Positions 53,999 to 62,948 of a stretch of 64,000 nt of DNA are shown here, in pieces. Position numbers and translations under genes: made by a program. Numbering within the stretch: the first letter of the stretch is position 1; every line of letters begins with the position of its first letter. Origin of the DNA: Burkholderia thailandensis E264. GTDB taxonomy: Bacteria; Pseudomonadota; Gammaproteobacteria; Burkholderiales; Burkholderiaceae. The stretch spans positions 1,240,001-1,304,000 of the forward strand of contig NC_007651.1 of the NCBI RefSeq assembly GCF_000012365.1, in the 5' to 3' direction. The notes below the pieces were generated by a model. The model saw nothing but the letters and a program-made list of their open reading frames with translations, searched no databases and had not been told where the DNA came from.

Positions 53999-54550
53999 TC
54001 AGACGTCGGCCGTCAGGGCGCGGATCGTCGGCAGGTTGCGCCAGTACCCCTTCGCGTCCATCCCGCAGCCGAACACGTAGCGGTCGGGCACCGCGAACCC
54101 GCAGAAATCCGGATGCAGCGGCTTCGCCTTCGCCAGCGTCTTTTCGCACAGCACGGCGGACAGGAAGCGCTTCGCCCCCATCTCGAGGATGCGGTCGCGA
54201 ATCGCGGCCATCGTTTCGCCTTCGTCGAGGATGTCGTCGAGCACGAGCACGATGCGGTCCTTCACCGATTCGCGCGGTGCGACGCGCCAGTGCATTTCGG
54301 GGCTGCCCTTCGTCGTGTTGCGGTAGCGCGTCAGGTGGATGTAGTCGAACTCGAGCGGGAAATCGAGGTGCGGCAGCAGCATGCCGGTGAACACCGCCGC
54401 ACCGCCCATCACCGACAGCACGAGCGGAAACTCCTCGCCGATCTGGCCGCGGATCTCCTCGGCCATCCGGCCGATCGAACCGTTGACTTCGCCGGCGGAG
54501 ACGATCTCTTCGGAGTGTTGGAAAATGTGGAGGGCTTCTTCTCGATTCAT
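53999..54550 (-). CDS. hpt: Hypoxanthine-guanine phosphoribosyltransferase
   Basis: The 183-residue type I phosphoribosyltransferase salvages purine bases with PRPP. The PRPP-binding motif VLVLDDILDEGET lies at 101-113, and MGGAAVFTGMLLPHL is the pyrophosphate loop region. The C-terminal aromatic YWRNLPTIRAL is the base-contacting end. The ATG at 54550 gives MNREEALHIFQHSEEI; an earlier in-frame start is less likely. It lies 97 bp downstream of ffh on the same strand. Guanine versus hypoxanthine preference is not clear. Confidence 0.9.
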   Translation of the reverse strand: MNREEALHIFQHSEEIVSAGEVNGSIGRMAEEIRGQIGEEFPLVLSVMGGAAVFTGMLLPHLDFPLEFDYIHLTRYRNTTKGSPEMHWRVAPRESVKDRIVLVLDDILDEGETMAAIRDRILEMGAKRFLSAVLCEKTLAKAKPLHPDFCGFAVPDRYVFGCGMDAKGYWRNLPTIRALTADV

Positions 54551-54647
54551 GAGGTTTGGCGAGCGGTCTCGTCTGGGATGCCAATAAGAATGAAACAATG
54601 CGACGCCACGCGCTAGAGCATATACCCGTGCGCGGCGCCGCGGCGAA

Positions 54648-56015
54648 TCAGCGCATGCCGGGCATCATGCCCTTTATGCCGCGCATCATCTTCTGCAGGT
54701 TGCCGCCCTTCAACTTCTTCATCATCGTGCGCATCTGGTCGTACTGGTTGAGCATCCGGTTGACCTCCTGCACCGGCACGCCCGCGCCCGCCGCGATACG
54801 GCGCTTGCGCGTCGCCTTGATGATCTCGGGCTTCGCGCGCTCGGCGGGCGTCATCGAATTGATGATGCCCTCCATCCGGCGGATCTGCTTTTCGGCCTGG
54901 CTCATGTCGGCGCCTGCGGCGGCCTGCTGGAACTGCGCGGGCAGCTTGTCCATCAGCGACGACAGCCCGCCCATGTTCTTCATCTGCGAGATCTGCGCGC
55001 GGAAATCGTTCAGGTCGAAGTCGCCGCCTTTCTTCACCTTGTTGGCGAGCTTTTCCGCGGCCTGGATGTCGACGCCGCGCTGCGCTTCCTCGACGAGCGC
55101 GAGGATGTCGCCCATCCCGAGGATCCGGTTGGCCATCCGGTCCGGGTGAAAGACTTCGAGGCCGTCGAGCTTCTCGGCCACGCCGACGAACTTGATCGGC
55201 TTGCCCGTCACGTGGCGCACCGACAGCGCGGCGCCGCCGCGCGAGTCGCCGTCGAGCTTCGTCAGCACGACGCCCGTGAGCGGCAGCGCGTCGTTGAACG
55301 CCTTCGCGGTGTTGACGGCGTCCTGGCCGAGCATCGCGTCGACGACGAAGAGCGTCTCGACCGGCTTGAGCGCCGCGTGCAGCGCGGCGATCTCCTGCAT
55401 CATCGCCTCGTCGATGCCGAGGCGGCCCGCGGTGTCGACGAGCAGCACGTCGTGATAGTGGCGCTTGGCCCAGTCGACGGCCGCGTTCGCGATGTCGACG
55501 GGCTTCTGGTCGGGCGTCGACGGGAAGAAGTCGGCGCCGACCTGCTCGCTCACCGTCTTCAACTGCGCGATCGCGGCGGGGCGATAGACGTCGCACGACA
55601 CCGTGAGCACCTTTTTCTTGTACTTCTCGCGCAGGAGTTTCGCGAGCTTGCCGACGGTGGTCGTCTTGCCGGCGCCCTGGAGGCCTGCCATCAGGATGAT
55701 CGCGGGCGGCGTCACGGCGAGGTTCAACTCGGCGGCCTTGCCTTCGTAGTCGCCGCCGATCACGGCGGTCAGCTCCTTCTGGACCACGCCGACGAGCGCC
55801 TGGCCGGGCGACAGGCTGCCGATCACGTCCTCGCCGAGCGCCTTTTCCTTGACCTTCGCGATGAAGTCGCGAACGACGGGCAGCGCGACGTCGGCTTCGA
55901 GGAGCGCGAGCCGCACCTCGCGGAGCATCTCCTGGGTGTTGGCCTCGGTGAGCCGGGCCTCGCCGCGCAGCGTCTTGACGACGCGCGCCATCCGTTGGGT
56001 GAGATTGTCGAGCAT
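54648..56015 (-). CDS. ffh: Signal recognition particle protein Ffh
   Basis: The 455-residue GTPase binds 4.5S RNA and signal sequences and targets ribosomes to FtsY and the membrane. The N domain is at about 1-85. The G domain has GLQGAGKTTT at 111-120, DVYRPAAIAQL and DTAGRLGID near 195. The M domain runs from about 325 and is Met rich, with GAGVPVQEVNRMLNQYDQM binding RNA. It ends MMRGIKGMMPGMR. It is divergent from the CcsA-like gene. Confidence 0.97.
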   Translation of the reverse strand: MLDNLTQRMARVVKTLRGEARLTEANTQEMLREVRLALLEADVALPVVRDFIAKVKEKALGEDVIGSLSPGQALVGVVQKELTAVIGGDYEGKAAELNLAVTPPAIILMAGLQGAGKTTTVGKLAKLLREKYKKKVLTVSCDVYRPAAIAQLKTVSEQVGADFFPSTPDQKPVDIANAAVDWAKRHYHDVLLVDTAGRLGIDEAMMQEIAALHAALKPVETLFVVDAMLGQDAVNTAKAFNDALPLTGVVLTKLDGDSRGGAALSVRHVTGKPIKFVGVAEKLDGLEVFHPDRMANRILGMGDILALVEEAQRGVDIQAAEKLANKVKKGGDFDLNDFRAQISQMKNMGGLSSLMDKLPAQFQQAAAGADMSQAEKQIRRMEGIINSMTPAERAKPEIIKATRKRRIAAGAGVPVQEVNRMLNQYDQMRTMMKKLKGGNLQKMMRGIKGMMPGMR

Positions 56016-56102
56016 GGGGAGCGATGGACAGTGAAGCCCGCAGGCGCGAGTGGGACAAAAAGCCGACCGTCGCGGGTAGGGGGCCTAGTGTAAACTTCGA
56101 AC

Positions 56103-57002
56103 ATGGATATTGTACTGTATGCCCTCACCGCGCTCCTGTACGGCGGCCTTGCCGTCGCCGGCTGGCGCGCGCGCCGCGTCGGCGCGGCGCGTCCGCTCGT
56201 CGCGAGCGTGCCGGCCGCTCCGTGCGCGCGCGAATCCGCTTCGGGCGGGATGGGCGGGCTCGGGCGCACGGTTCTCGGCGTCGCGCTGCTCGCGCATGGA
56301 GTGCTGCTGCACATGACGATCTTCCCGCACGACGCGATGGTGTTCGGCTTCGCGTTCGCGCTGTCGGCGATGTTCTGGCTCGGCGCCGGCATCTACTGGA
56401 TCGAGAGCTTCTTTTTCCCGCTCGACGGGATGGGGCTTCTCGTGCTGCCGCTCGCGGGCGTCGCGTCGCTCCTGCCGCTCGCGTTCGGCGGCGTGCGCGT
56501 GTTGCCGTATGCGGCGGCGCCGCTTTTCAAGGTGCACTTCCTGATCGCGAACATCGCGTACGGACTCTTTGCGATCGCGGCGCTGCACGCGGTGCTGATG
56601 CTGATGGTCGAGCGGCGCCTGCACGCGCTGCGGCACGACGGGTCGCGCGACTCGTCGGGCTGGGTTGCCGGCTGGCTCGATACGCTGCCGCCGCTCCTCA
56701 CGCTCGAGAAGCTGCTGTTCCGCCTGATCGGCGCGGGCTTCGTGCTGCTCACGCTGACGCTCGCCACGGGCATCCTGTTCAGCGAGCAGATCGACGCGCG
56801 CGCGCTCAAGCTCGATCACAAGACCGTGTTCGCGATCCTGTCCTGGCTGATGTTCGGCGGGCTCCTCGTCGCGCACAAGGCGTCCGGCTGGCGCGGCCGC
56901 GGCGCGGCGCGCTGGGTGCTCGCGTCGTTCGTCGCGCTGCTGCTCGCGTACGTCGGCAGCCGTTTCGTTCTCGAGGTGCTGCTGCACCGTTCCGTGGTTT
57001 GA
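56103..57002 (+). CDS. CcsA/YpjD-like cytochrome c assembly family membrane protein
   Basis: The 299-residue protein has about eight transmembrane helices and belongs to the cytochrome c assembly (CcmC/CcsA-like) superfamily, YpjD/CorE branch. VHFLIANIAYGLFAIAALHAVLML and LDHKTVFAILSWLMFGGLL contain the paired His residues that may bind haem. The tryptophan-rich WWD motif of true CcsA/CcmC is not obvious. YpjD is often next to ffh and the CorC family, as here. The biochemical role is uncertain. Confidence 0.82.
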   Translation: MDIVLYALTALLYGGLAVAGWRARRVGAARPLVASVPAAPCARESASGGMGGLGRTVLGVALLAHGVLLHMTIFPHDAMVFGFAFALSAMFWLGAGIYWIESFFFPLDGMGLLVLPLAGVASLLPLAFGGVRVLPYAAAPLFKVHFLIANIAYGLFAIAALHAVLMLMVERRLHALRHDGSRDSSGWVAGWLDTLPPLLTLEKLLFRLIGAGFVLLTLTLATGILFSEQIDARALKLDHKTVFAILSWLMFGGLLVAHKASGWRGRGAARWVLASFVALLLAYVGSRFVLEVLLHRSVV

Positions 57003-57015
57003 ACACCTGATCTCG

Positions 57016-57336
57016 ATGCGACAAATCCTTCTTCTCATCGTGCTGTTCTTCGCGAGCTCGTGGGTCGCGAGAAAGATTCGCCAGGCGCAGGCGCGCGGCG
57101 ACGGCCCCTTCGCCGGCGGCGCGGGGCACACGGCCGATTCCGCGCCCGGCACGGGCGGCGCGACACATGCGGGCCGCGCGCGCGACGCCGCGCTGCCGGA
57201 GCCGATGGTCCGCTGCGCGGAATGCGGCGTGCATGCGCCGAAGAGCGACGCCGTCGCCGCGGGCGGCGAGTATTTCTGCAGTCCGGAGCACGCGGCGCGT
57301 CACGCCGCACACTCGGGCAGCCGCAGCGGGCAATGA
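57016..57336 (+). CDS. PP0621-type small protein with C-terminal zinc-binding motif
   Basis: The 106-residue protein has an N-terminal hydrophobic segment (about 3-17, QILLLIVLFFASSWVA) that may anchor it, a Gly/Ala-rich linker, and a C-terminal domain with RCAECGVHAPKSDAV and EYFCSPEHAARH, where Cys and His residues could bind zinc. This resembles the PP0621 family found next to ampD and CcsA-like genes in betaproteobacteria. Function is unknown. It starts 14 bp after the CcsA-like gene, and its stop overlaps the ampD start. Confidence 0.78.
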   Translation: MRQILLLIVLFFASSWVARKIRQAQARGDGPFAGGAGHTADSAPGTGGATHAGRARDAALPEPMVRCAECGVHAPKSDAVAAGGEYFCSPEHAARHAAHSGSRSGQ

Positions 57337-57920
57337 GCGAGGCGCGCTTCGCCGTCGATGCCGACGGCTGGGTCGACGGCGCGCGGCGCGAGCCGTCGCC
57401 GAATTTCGAAGCGCGGCCCGACGGCGCGGCCGTTTCGCTCGTCGTGATCCACAACATCAGTCTGCCGCCGGGCGAGTTCGGCGGCGATGCGATCGTCGAG
57501 CTGTTCCAGAATCGTCTCGACTGCGATGCGCATCCGTACTACGCCGCGCATCTGCGCGGCGTGCGGGTTTCCGCGCATTTCCTGATCAGGCGGGACGGCA
57601 CGCTGATCCAGTTCGTGTCGTGCGGCGCGCGTGCATGGCACGCGGGCGTGTCGAGCTTCTTCGGCCGCGAGCGTTGTAACGATTTTTCGATCGGCATCGA
57701 GCTCGAGGGTGCGGACGACGTCGCGTTCGACGCGGCGCAATATGCGACGCTCGCCGCGCTCGCTCGCTCGCTCGCCGCGCATTACCCGATCGACGCGTTC
57801 GCAGGCCACGAGCACGTCGCGCCCGGACGCAAGACCGATCCCGGCCCGCACTTCGACTGGCAACGTTTCGCCGACGAAGCCGGTTTTCCGTCTCGATATT
57901 TTCCCTACCGGAAGCACTGA
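57333..57920 (+). CDS. ampD: 1,6-anhydro-N-acetylmuramyl-L-alanine amidase AmpD
   Basis: The 195-residue zinc amidase removes peptides from anhydro-muropeptides during cell-wall recycling, which keeps AmpR-controlled beta-lactamases uninduced where present. Zinc ligands are His40 (VIHNISLPPG), His159 and Asp169 (GHEHVAPGRKTDPGPHFDW spacing). HFLIRRDGTLIQFVS and RCNDFSIGIELEG are family motifs. No signal peptide is present, fitting the cytoplasmic AmpD rather than AmiD. The start at 57333 overlaps the stop of the preceding gene. Confidence 0.94.
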   Translation: MSEARFAVDADGWVDGARREPSPNFEARPDGAAVSLVVIHNISLPPGEFGGDAIVELFQNRLDCDAHPYYAAHLRGVRVSAHFLIRRDGTLIQFVSCGARAWHAGVSSFFGRERCNDFSIGIELEGADDVAFDAAQYATLAALARSLAAHYPIDAFAGHEHVAPGRKTDPGPHFDWQRFADEAGFPSRYFPYRKH

Positions 57921-58019
57921 GTGCGGGGTCTTTTTGACGCGCGCCGCATTGTTTCGCCGGGCATGCCTTGTCGTGTCGGCGTATCGCACTTGTCAATAGA
58001 TCGAGAGCAAATTTTTCCT

Positions 58020-58048
58020 TTGGCGCTTCAGCTTGGCTCCACTATACT
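58020..58048 (+). promoter_or_regulatory. Candidate nrdA promoter
   Basis: TTGGCG (58020-58025) and TATACT (58043-58048) are separated by 17 bp. The -10 lies inside the first NrdR-like box. Transcription would start near 58055, leaving a leader of about 325 bases before nrdA. Confidence 0.6.
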
Positions 58049-58054
58049 TTGGGC
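58039..58054 (+). promoter_or_regulatory. NrdR-like box 1, overlapping the nrdA -10
   Basis: CCACTATACTTTGGGC matches 11 of 16 positions of the NrdR consensus acaCwAtATaTwGtgt by eye. It starts 31 bp before box 2, about three helical turns, the spacing NrdR sites usually show. Confidence 0.65.
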
Positions 58055-58069
58055 CAATCGAGCAGTTCG

Positions 58070-58085
58070 GCACTACATATAGTGT
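58070..58085 (+). promoter_or_regulatory. NrdR-like box 2, strong match
   Basis: GCACTACATATAGTGT matches 14 of 16 NrdR consensus positions. NrdR is a nucleotide-sensing repressor of ribonucleotide reductase genes; nrdR itself is not in the window. Confidence 0.8.
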
Positions 58086-58379
58086 GTCGGTCGGGGGCGT
58101 TTTCCGCTCCCGATCGCGGTCCCGGCGTTGCCGCCGGCCCGCGACATTCTCAGAGCGGCGCATCCGGCCGGCGGTCCGGCGCGCTGCGACCCGCGTGGAA
58201 AAGTGCAGCCAGGGGCGCGTACGCATGATGAAGGCCAATGTCGAATCGAGCGTATCGCGCGGGCCCGACCGGTGCCGCCGCCGCTTCTTCCGCGTCTTAC
58301 CGTCCGCGCACCTTGTGGCGCACCGTTCGTTTTAATCCGCGGTTCCTTGCCGCATCACCCAACACCAGGAGTTTTGCCC

Positions 58380-61367
58380 ATGCAAACCACCGACAACGCG
58401 ACGTCCCAATTCGAGAGCGCGGCGAATCGCCCTCTCGCCGGGGGCGCACAAGGCGCGCCGGCACTTGCGTCGCAGGCGACGTACGCCGACTACAAGGTGA
58501 TTCGCCGCAACGGCAGCGTGGTGTCGTTCGAACCGTCGAAGATCGCGATCGCGGTGACGAAGGCGTTCCTTGCCGTCAACGGCGGCCAGGGCGCGGCGTC
58601 GGCACGCGTGCGCGAGCTCGTCGAGCAACTGACGCAAACCGTCGTGCGCGCGCTCGTGCGCAGCCGTCCGAACGGCGGCACGTTCCATATTGAAGACATT
58701 CAGGATCAGGTCGAGCTCGCGCTGATGCGCGGCGGCGAGCACAACGTCGCGCGCGCGTACGTGCTGTATCGCGAGAAGCGTCACCTCGAGCGCGTCCACG
58801 CGGGCGAGGCGGCGGCCGTCGAATCGCCGACGGGCGGCAGCATCAACGTGACGGACAACGGCGTCATGCGCGCGCTCGACCTGAACGCGCTGCGCGCGCT
58901 GATCGTGTCGGCGTGCGAAGGCCTGGGCGACGCGGTGAGTCCCGAGCCGATCGTCGCTGAAACGGTCAAGAACCTGTACGACGGCGTGCCGATGACGCAG
59001 GTCTACGACTCGGCGATTCTCGCCGCGCGCACGATGATCGAGAAGGACCCGGCGTACAGCCAGGTCACGGCGCGCATCCTGCTGCACACGATTCGCCGCG
59101 AGATCCTCGGCGAGGAGGTGACGCAGGCGGAAATGTCGACGCGCTACGCCGAGTACTTCCCGCAGTTCCTGAAGCGCGGCGTCGAAGCCGAACTGCTCGA
59201 CGACAAGCTGCTGCAGTTCGACCTGAAGCGCCTGGGCGACGCGCTCGACGCGAGCCGCGACCTGCAGTTCGGCTACCTCGGCCTGCAGACGCTGTACGAC
59301 CGCTACTTCCTGCACGTCGACGGCACCCGCATCGAAATGCCGCAGGCGTTCTTCATGCGCGTCGCGATGGGCCTCGCGTTGAACGAGATCGACCGCGAGG
59401 CGCGCGCGATCGAGTTTTACAACGTGCTGTCGAGCTTCGACTTCATGAGCTCGACGCCGACGCTGTTCAACTCGGGCACGCGCCGCTCGCAGCTGTCGTC
59501 GTGCTACCTGACGACGGTCGCGGACGATCTCGACGGCATCTACGAGGCGCTGAAGGACAACGCGCTGCTGTCGAAATTCGCGGGCGGCCTCGGCAACGAC
59601 TGGACCCGCGTGCGTGCGCTCGGCTCGCATATCAAGGGCACGAACGGCAAGTCGCAAGGCGTGGTTCCGTTCCTGAAGGTCGTCAACGACACGGCCGTCG
59701 CGGTGAACCAGGGCGGCAAGCGCAAGGGCGCGGTGTGCGCGTACCTGGAATCGTGGCACCTCGACATCGAGGAATTCCTCGAGCTGCGCAAGAACACGGG
59801 CGACGACCGCCGCCGCACGCACGACATGAACACGGCGAACTGGATTCCCGACCTGTTCATGAAGCGCGTGATGGAAGGCGCCGACTGGACGCTGTTCTCG
59901 CCGTCGACCTGCCCGGACCTGCACGACAAGTTCGGCGCGGAGTTCGAGGCGGCCTACGTCGGCTATGAAGAGAAGGTCGCGCGCGGCGAGATCAAGCTCT
60001 ACAAGAAGATTCCGGCGCAGCAGCTCTGGCGCAAGATGCTCGGGATGCTGTTCGAGACGGGCCACCCGTGGATCACGTTCAAGGATCCGTGCAACGTGCG
60101 CTCGCCGCAGCAGCACGTCGGCGTCGTCCATTCGTCGAACCTGTGCACGGAAATCACGCTGAACACGAGCGACACCGAAATCGCCGTCTGCAACCTCGGC
60201 TCGGTGAACCTCGTCGCGCACCTCGCGAAGCAGGCCGACGGCAGCTACGCGCTCGACGAGGAGAAGCTCAAGCGCACGGTCAGCGTCGCGATGCGCATGC
60301 TCGACAACGTCATCGACATCAACTATTACGCGGTCGCGAAGGCGCGCAACTCGAACCTGAAGCACCGCCCGGTCGGCCTCGGCATCATGGGTTTCCAGGA
60401 CTGCCTGCACCTGCTGCGCACGCCGTATGCTTCCGACGAGGCGGTCGAGTTCGCCGATCGCTCGATGGAAGCGGTCTGCTACTACGCGTACTGGGCGTCG
60501 ACCGAGCTCGCCGAGGAGCGCGGCCGCTACTCGAGCTACCGCGGCTCGCTGTGGGATCGCGGCATCCTCCCGCAGGACACGCTGAAGCTGCTGACGGAAG
60601 CCCGCGGCGGCTACGTCGAAGTCGACACGAGCGCGACGCTCGACTGGCCGGCGCTGCGCGCGCGGATCGACTCGTTCGGCATGCGCAACTCGAACTGCGT
60701 CGCGATCGCGCCGACGGCGACGATCTCGAACATCATCGGCGTGTCGGCGTGCATCGAGCCGACCTTCCAGAACCTGTACGTGAAGTCGAACCTGTCGGGC
60801 GAGTTCACGGTCGTCAACGAGTATCTCGTGCGCGACCTGAAGGAGCGCGGCCTGTGGGATGAGGTGATGGTCGCCGACCTGAAGTACTTCGACGGCATGC
60901 TGTCGCGCATCGACCGCATCCCGGCCGATCTGCGCGCGATCTACGCGACCGCGTTCGAAGTCGATCCGAAGTGGCTCGTCGAGGCGGCGTCGCGCCGCCA
61001 GAAGTGGATCGACCAGGCGCAGTCGTTGAACATCTACATGGCGGGCGCGTCGGGCAAGAAGCTCGACGAGGTCTACAAGCTCGCTTGGCTGCGCGGCCTG
61101 AAGACGACGTACTACCTGCGCACGATGGCGGCGACGCACGTCGAGAAATCGACGGTCGCGCACGGCGCGCTGAACGCGGTGCCGACTTCGGGCGGCACGA
61201 GCGGCGGGGCGGCGGGCGGCGCGCAGGGCGCGGCGGGCGGCTTCGGCGCAACGGGCGGCGATGCGCCGTCGGGCGCGATGAACGCGGCGCCGATCGAGGC
61301 GGACGGTCCGGTGTGCACGATGCGTCCGGGCGATCCGGGCTTCGAAGAGTGCGAAGCGTGCCAGTGA
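58380..61367 (+). CDS. nrdA: Ribonucleoside-diphosphate reductase alpha subunit, class Ia, with two ATP-cone regions
   Basis: The 995-residue subunit reduces ribonucleoside diphosphates to deoxy forms, with the radical supplied by NrdB. An ATP-cone lies at about 38-135 (KVIRRNGSVVSFEPSKIAIAV), and a second, more degenerate cone at about 158-250 (VTDNGVMRALDLNALRALIV). This explains the size versus 761 residues in E. coli. Active-site residues are Cys375 (SSCYL), Cys589 and Glu591 (SSNLCTE) and Cys604 (VCNLGS). The C-terminal redox cysteines are Cys991 and Cys994 (ECEACQ). AGGAG lies 8 bases before the ATG at 58380. Confidence 0.95.
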   Translation: MQTTDNATSQFESAANRPLAGGAQGAPALASQATYADYKVIRRNGSVVSFEPSKIAIAVTKAFLAVNGGQGAASARVRELVEQLTQTVVRALVRSRPNGGTFHIEDIQDQVELALMRGGEHNVARAYVLYREKRHLERVHAGEAAAVESPTGGSINVTDNGVMRALDLNALRALIVSACEGLGDAVSPEPIVAETVKNLYDGVPMTQVYDSAILAARTMIEKDPAYSQVTARILLHTIRREILGEEVTQAEMSTRYAEYFPQFLKRGVEAELLDDKLLQFDLKRLGDALDASRDLQFGYLGLQTLYDRYFLHVDGTRIEMPQAFFMRVAMGLALNEIDREARAIEFYNVLSSFDFMSSTPTLFNSGTRRSQLSSCYLTTVADDLDGIYEALKDNALLSKFAGGLGNDWTRVRALGSHIKGTNGKSQGVVPFLKVVNDTAVAVNQGGKRKGAVCAYLESWHLDIEEFLELRKNTGDDRRRTHDMNTANWIPDLFMKRVMEGADWTLFSPSTCPDLHDKFGAEFEAAYVGYEEKVARGEIKLYKKIPAQQLWRKMLGMLFETGHPWITFKDPCNVRSPQQHVGVVHSSNLCTEITLNTSDTEIAVCNLGSVNLVAHLAKQADGSYALDEEKLKRTVSVAMRMLDNVIDINYYAVAKARNSNLKHRPVGLGIMGFQDCLHLLRTPYASDEAVEFADRSMEAVCYYAYWASTELAEERGRYSSYRGSLWDRGILPQDTLKLLTEARGGYVEVDTSATLDWPALRARIDSFGMRNSNCVAIAPTATISNIIGVSACIEPTFQNLYVKSNLSGEFTVVNEYLVRDLKERGLWDEVMVADLKYFDGMLSRIDRIPADLRAIYATAFEVDPKWLVEAASRRQKWIDQAQSLNIYMAGASGKKLDEVYKLAWLRGLKTTYYLRTMAATHVEKSTVAHGALNAVPTSGGTSGGAAGGAQGAAGGFGATGGDAPSGAMNAAPIEADGPVCTMRPGDPGFEECEACQ

Positions 61368-61733
61368 TGCGGCGCGCGTAGCGCGAGATGTGTGCGAGCG
61401 GCGTGCGACGAAGACCGATAAAGGTTGAAGTGCGCGCCGCTCTCTACTAAAAAAATGATAAGGAATCTGTAACGCAGCACGCGCGTTGCAGGCAGCGGCG
61501 AGAGTGATCGAAACATCCCCGACGACGTCGCGTTTCGATCCGCGTTCGATGCGTCGAGCGCACCTCGCGAATCACGCGCGGCGCACGTCGCGCTCCGCAT
61601 GAACGACGATGCGTTGCTCAAAGTGTTGTATCGAGGTCGCAACGCGAATCGAAAAAAGGATTTTTCGTGAGCGAACCCTTTTATCGCTCAGGAAAAGATG
61701 GTACAAACCGATCTAAATTGATGGTGAGAATTT
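61368..61733. other. 366-bp spacer between nrdA and nrdB with two adjacent hairpins
   Basis: No gene is apparent. Near the nrdB end are two consecutive stem-loops: CGAAAAA/TTTTTCG (61650-61667, 4-base loop) and TGAGCGA/TCGCTCA (61668-61690, 9-base loop). They end 43 bp before the nrdB ATG. The rest is ordinary GC-rich sequence with an A-rich patch near 61448. Confidence 0.6.
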
Positions 61734-62948
61734 ATGCTCAACTGGGATGACGAGAAGACTGCCGTAACTCCCGCGAGCGGAGCGCAGCACAACGCGATGC
61801 GCGACCCCGCAGGAATGGCTGTCGGATTGCAGGCTGCGGTGCCTGCCGCTCATCAAGCTTCGTCGGCCCGCGACATCTTCGCGGGAGACTTCGCCGTGGC
61901 GCCGAATGCGTCGGCCGCCGTCGCTTCGGAAGCGCGGGTCAATGTCGCCGACAAGCGCATCATCAACGGCCAGACCGACGTCAACCAGCTCGTGCCGTTC
62001 AAGTACAAGTGGGCGTGGGAGAAGTACCTGGCCGGTTGCGCGAATCACTGGATGCCGCAGGAAATCAACATGTCCCGCGACATCGCGCTCTGGAAGGACC
62101 CGAACGGCCTGACGGAAGACGAGCGCCGGATCGTCAAGCGCAACCTCGGCTTCTTCGTGACGGCCGATTCGCTCGCGGCAAACAACATCGTGCTCGGCAC
62201 GTACCGCCACATCACCGCGCCGGAGTGCCGGCAGTTCCTGCTGCGCCAGGCGTTCGAAGAGGCGATCCACACGCACGCGTACCAATATATTGTCGAATCG
62301 CTCGGCCTCGACGAAGGCGAGATCTTCAACGCGTACCACGAGGTGCCGTCGATCCGCGCGAAGGACGAGTTTCTGATTCCGTTCATCCATACGCTGACCG
62401 ATCCGGCCTTCAAGACGGGCACGCTGGAAGCCGATCAGAAGCTGCTGAAGTCGCTGATCGTGTTCGCGTGCATCATGGAAGGCCTGTTCTTCTACGTCGG
62501 CTTCACGCAGATTCTCGCGCTCGGCCGTCAGAACAAGATGACGGGCGCGGCGGAGCAATACCAGTACATCCTCCGCGACGAATCGATGCACTGCAACTTC
62601 GGGATCGACCTGATCAACCAGATCAAGCTCGAGAACCCGCACCTGTGGACGGCGGAGTTCCGCGCCGAGATCCGCGAGCTGTTCAAGCACGCCGTCGATC
62701 TCGAGTACCGCTACGCGGAAGATACGATGCCGCGCGGCGTGCTGGGCCTGAACGCATCGATGTTCAAGAGCTACCTGCGCTTCATCAGCAACCGCCGCTG
62801 CCAGCAGATCGGCCTCGATCCGCTGTTCCCGAACGAGGAAAACCCGTTCCCGTGGATGAGCGAGATGATCGACTTGAAGAAGGAGCGAAACTTCTTCGAG
62901 ACGCGGGTGATCGAGTATCAGACGGGCGGTGCGCTGTCGTGGGAATGA
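61734..62948 (+). CDS. nrdB: Ribonucleoside-diphosphate reductase beta subunit, class Ia
   Basis: The 404-residue di-iron protein generates the tyrosyl radical for NrdA. By alignment with E. coli R2, Asp145 (TADSLAAN), Glu176 and His179 (EEAIH) are iron ligands, and Tyr183 (HAYQYI) is the radical tyrosine, so it should be a standard Tyr enzyme. [17 protein letters not shown] and [10 protein letters not shown] supply the second-half ligands. The tail [11 protein letters not shown] should bind NrdA. The first 70 residues are an Ala-rich extension absent from E. coli. GGTGAG lies upstream of the ATG. Confidence 0.96.
   Translation: MLNWDDEKTAVTPASGAQHNAMRDPAGMAVGLQAAVPAAHQASSARDIFAGDFAVAPNASAAVASEARVNVADKRIINGQTDVNQLVPFKYKWAWEKYLAGCANHWMPQEINMSRDIALWKDPNGLTEDERRIVKRNLGFFVTADSLAANNIVLGTYRHITAPECRQFLLRQAFEEAIHTHAYQYIVESLGLDEGEIFNAYHEVPSIRAKDEFLIPFIHTLTDPAFKTGTLEADQKLLKSLIVFACIMEGLFFYVGFTQILALGRQNKMTGAAEQYQYILRDESMHCNFGIDLINQIKLENPHLWTAEFRAEIRELFKHAVDLEYRYAEDTMPRGVLGLNASMFKSYLRFISNRRCQQIGLDPLFPNEENPFPWMSEMIDLKKERNFFETRVIEYQTGGALSWE

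Larger units (their letters stand above)
57921..58379. other. 459-bp region between ampD and nrdA
   Basis: The first 100 bp are unremarkable apart from A/T-rich patches. The nrdA promoter and two NrdR-like boxes lie at 58020-58085. The remaining stretch of about 290 bp to nrdA is GC-rich and has no convincing gene; a frame open from 58128 is in phase with nrdA but has no good start or family match. Confidence 0.6.

Noticed and set aside
58128..58379. An upstream in-frame extension of nrdA
   Set aside because: The AGGAG before 58380 and the family N-terminus favour the later start; the extension has no similarity.
58332..61163. A 943-codon open frame antisense to nrdA
   Set aside because: Same codon-bias shadow effect; the real gene on the plus strand has full catalytic motifs.
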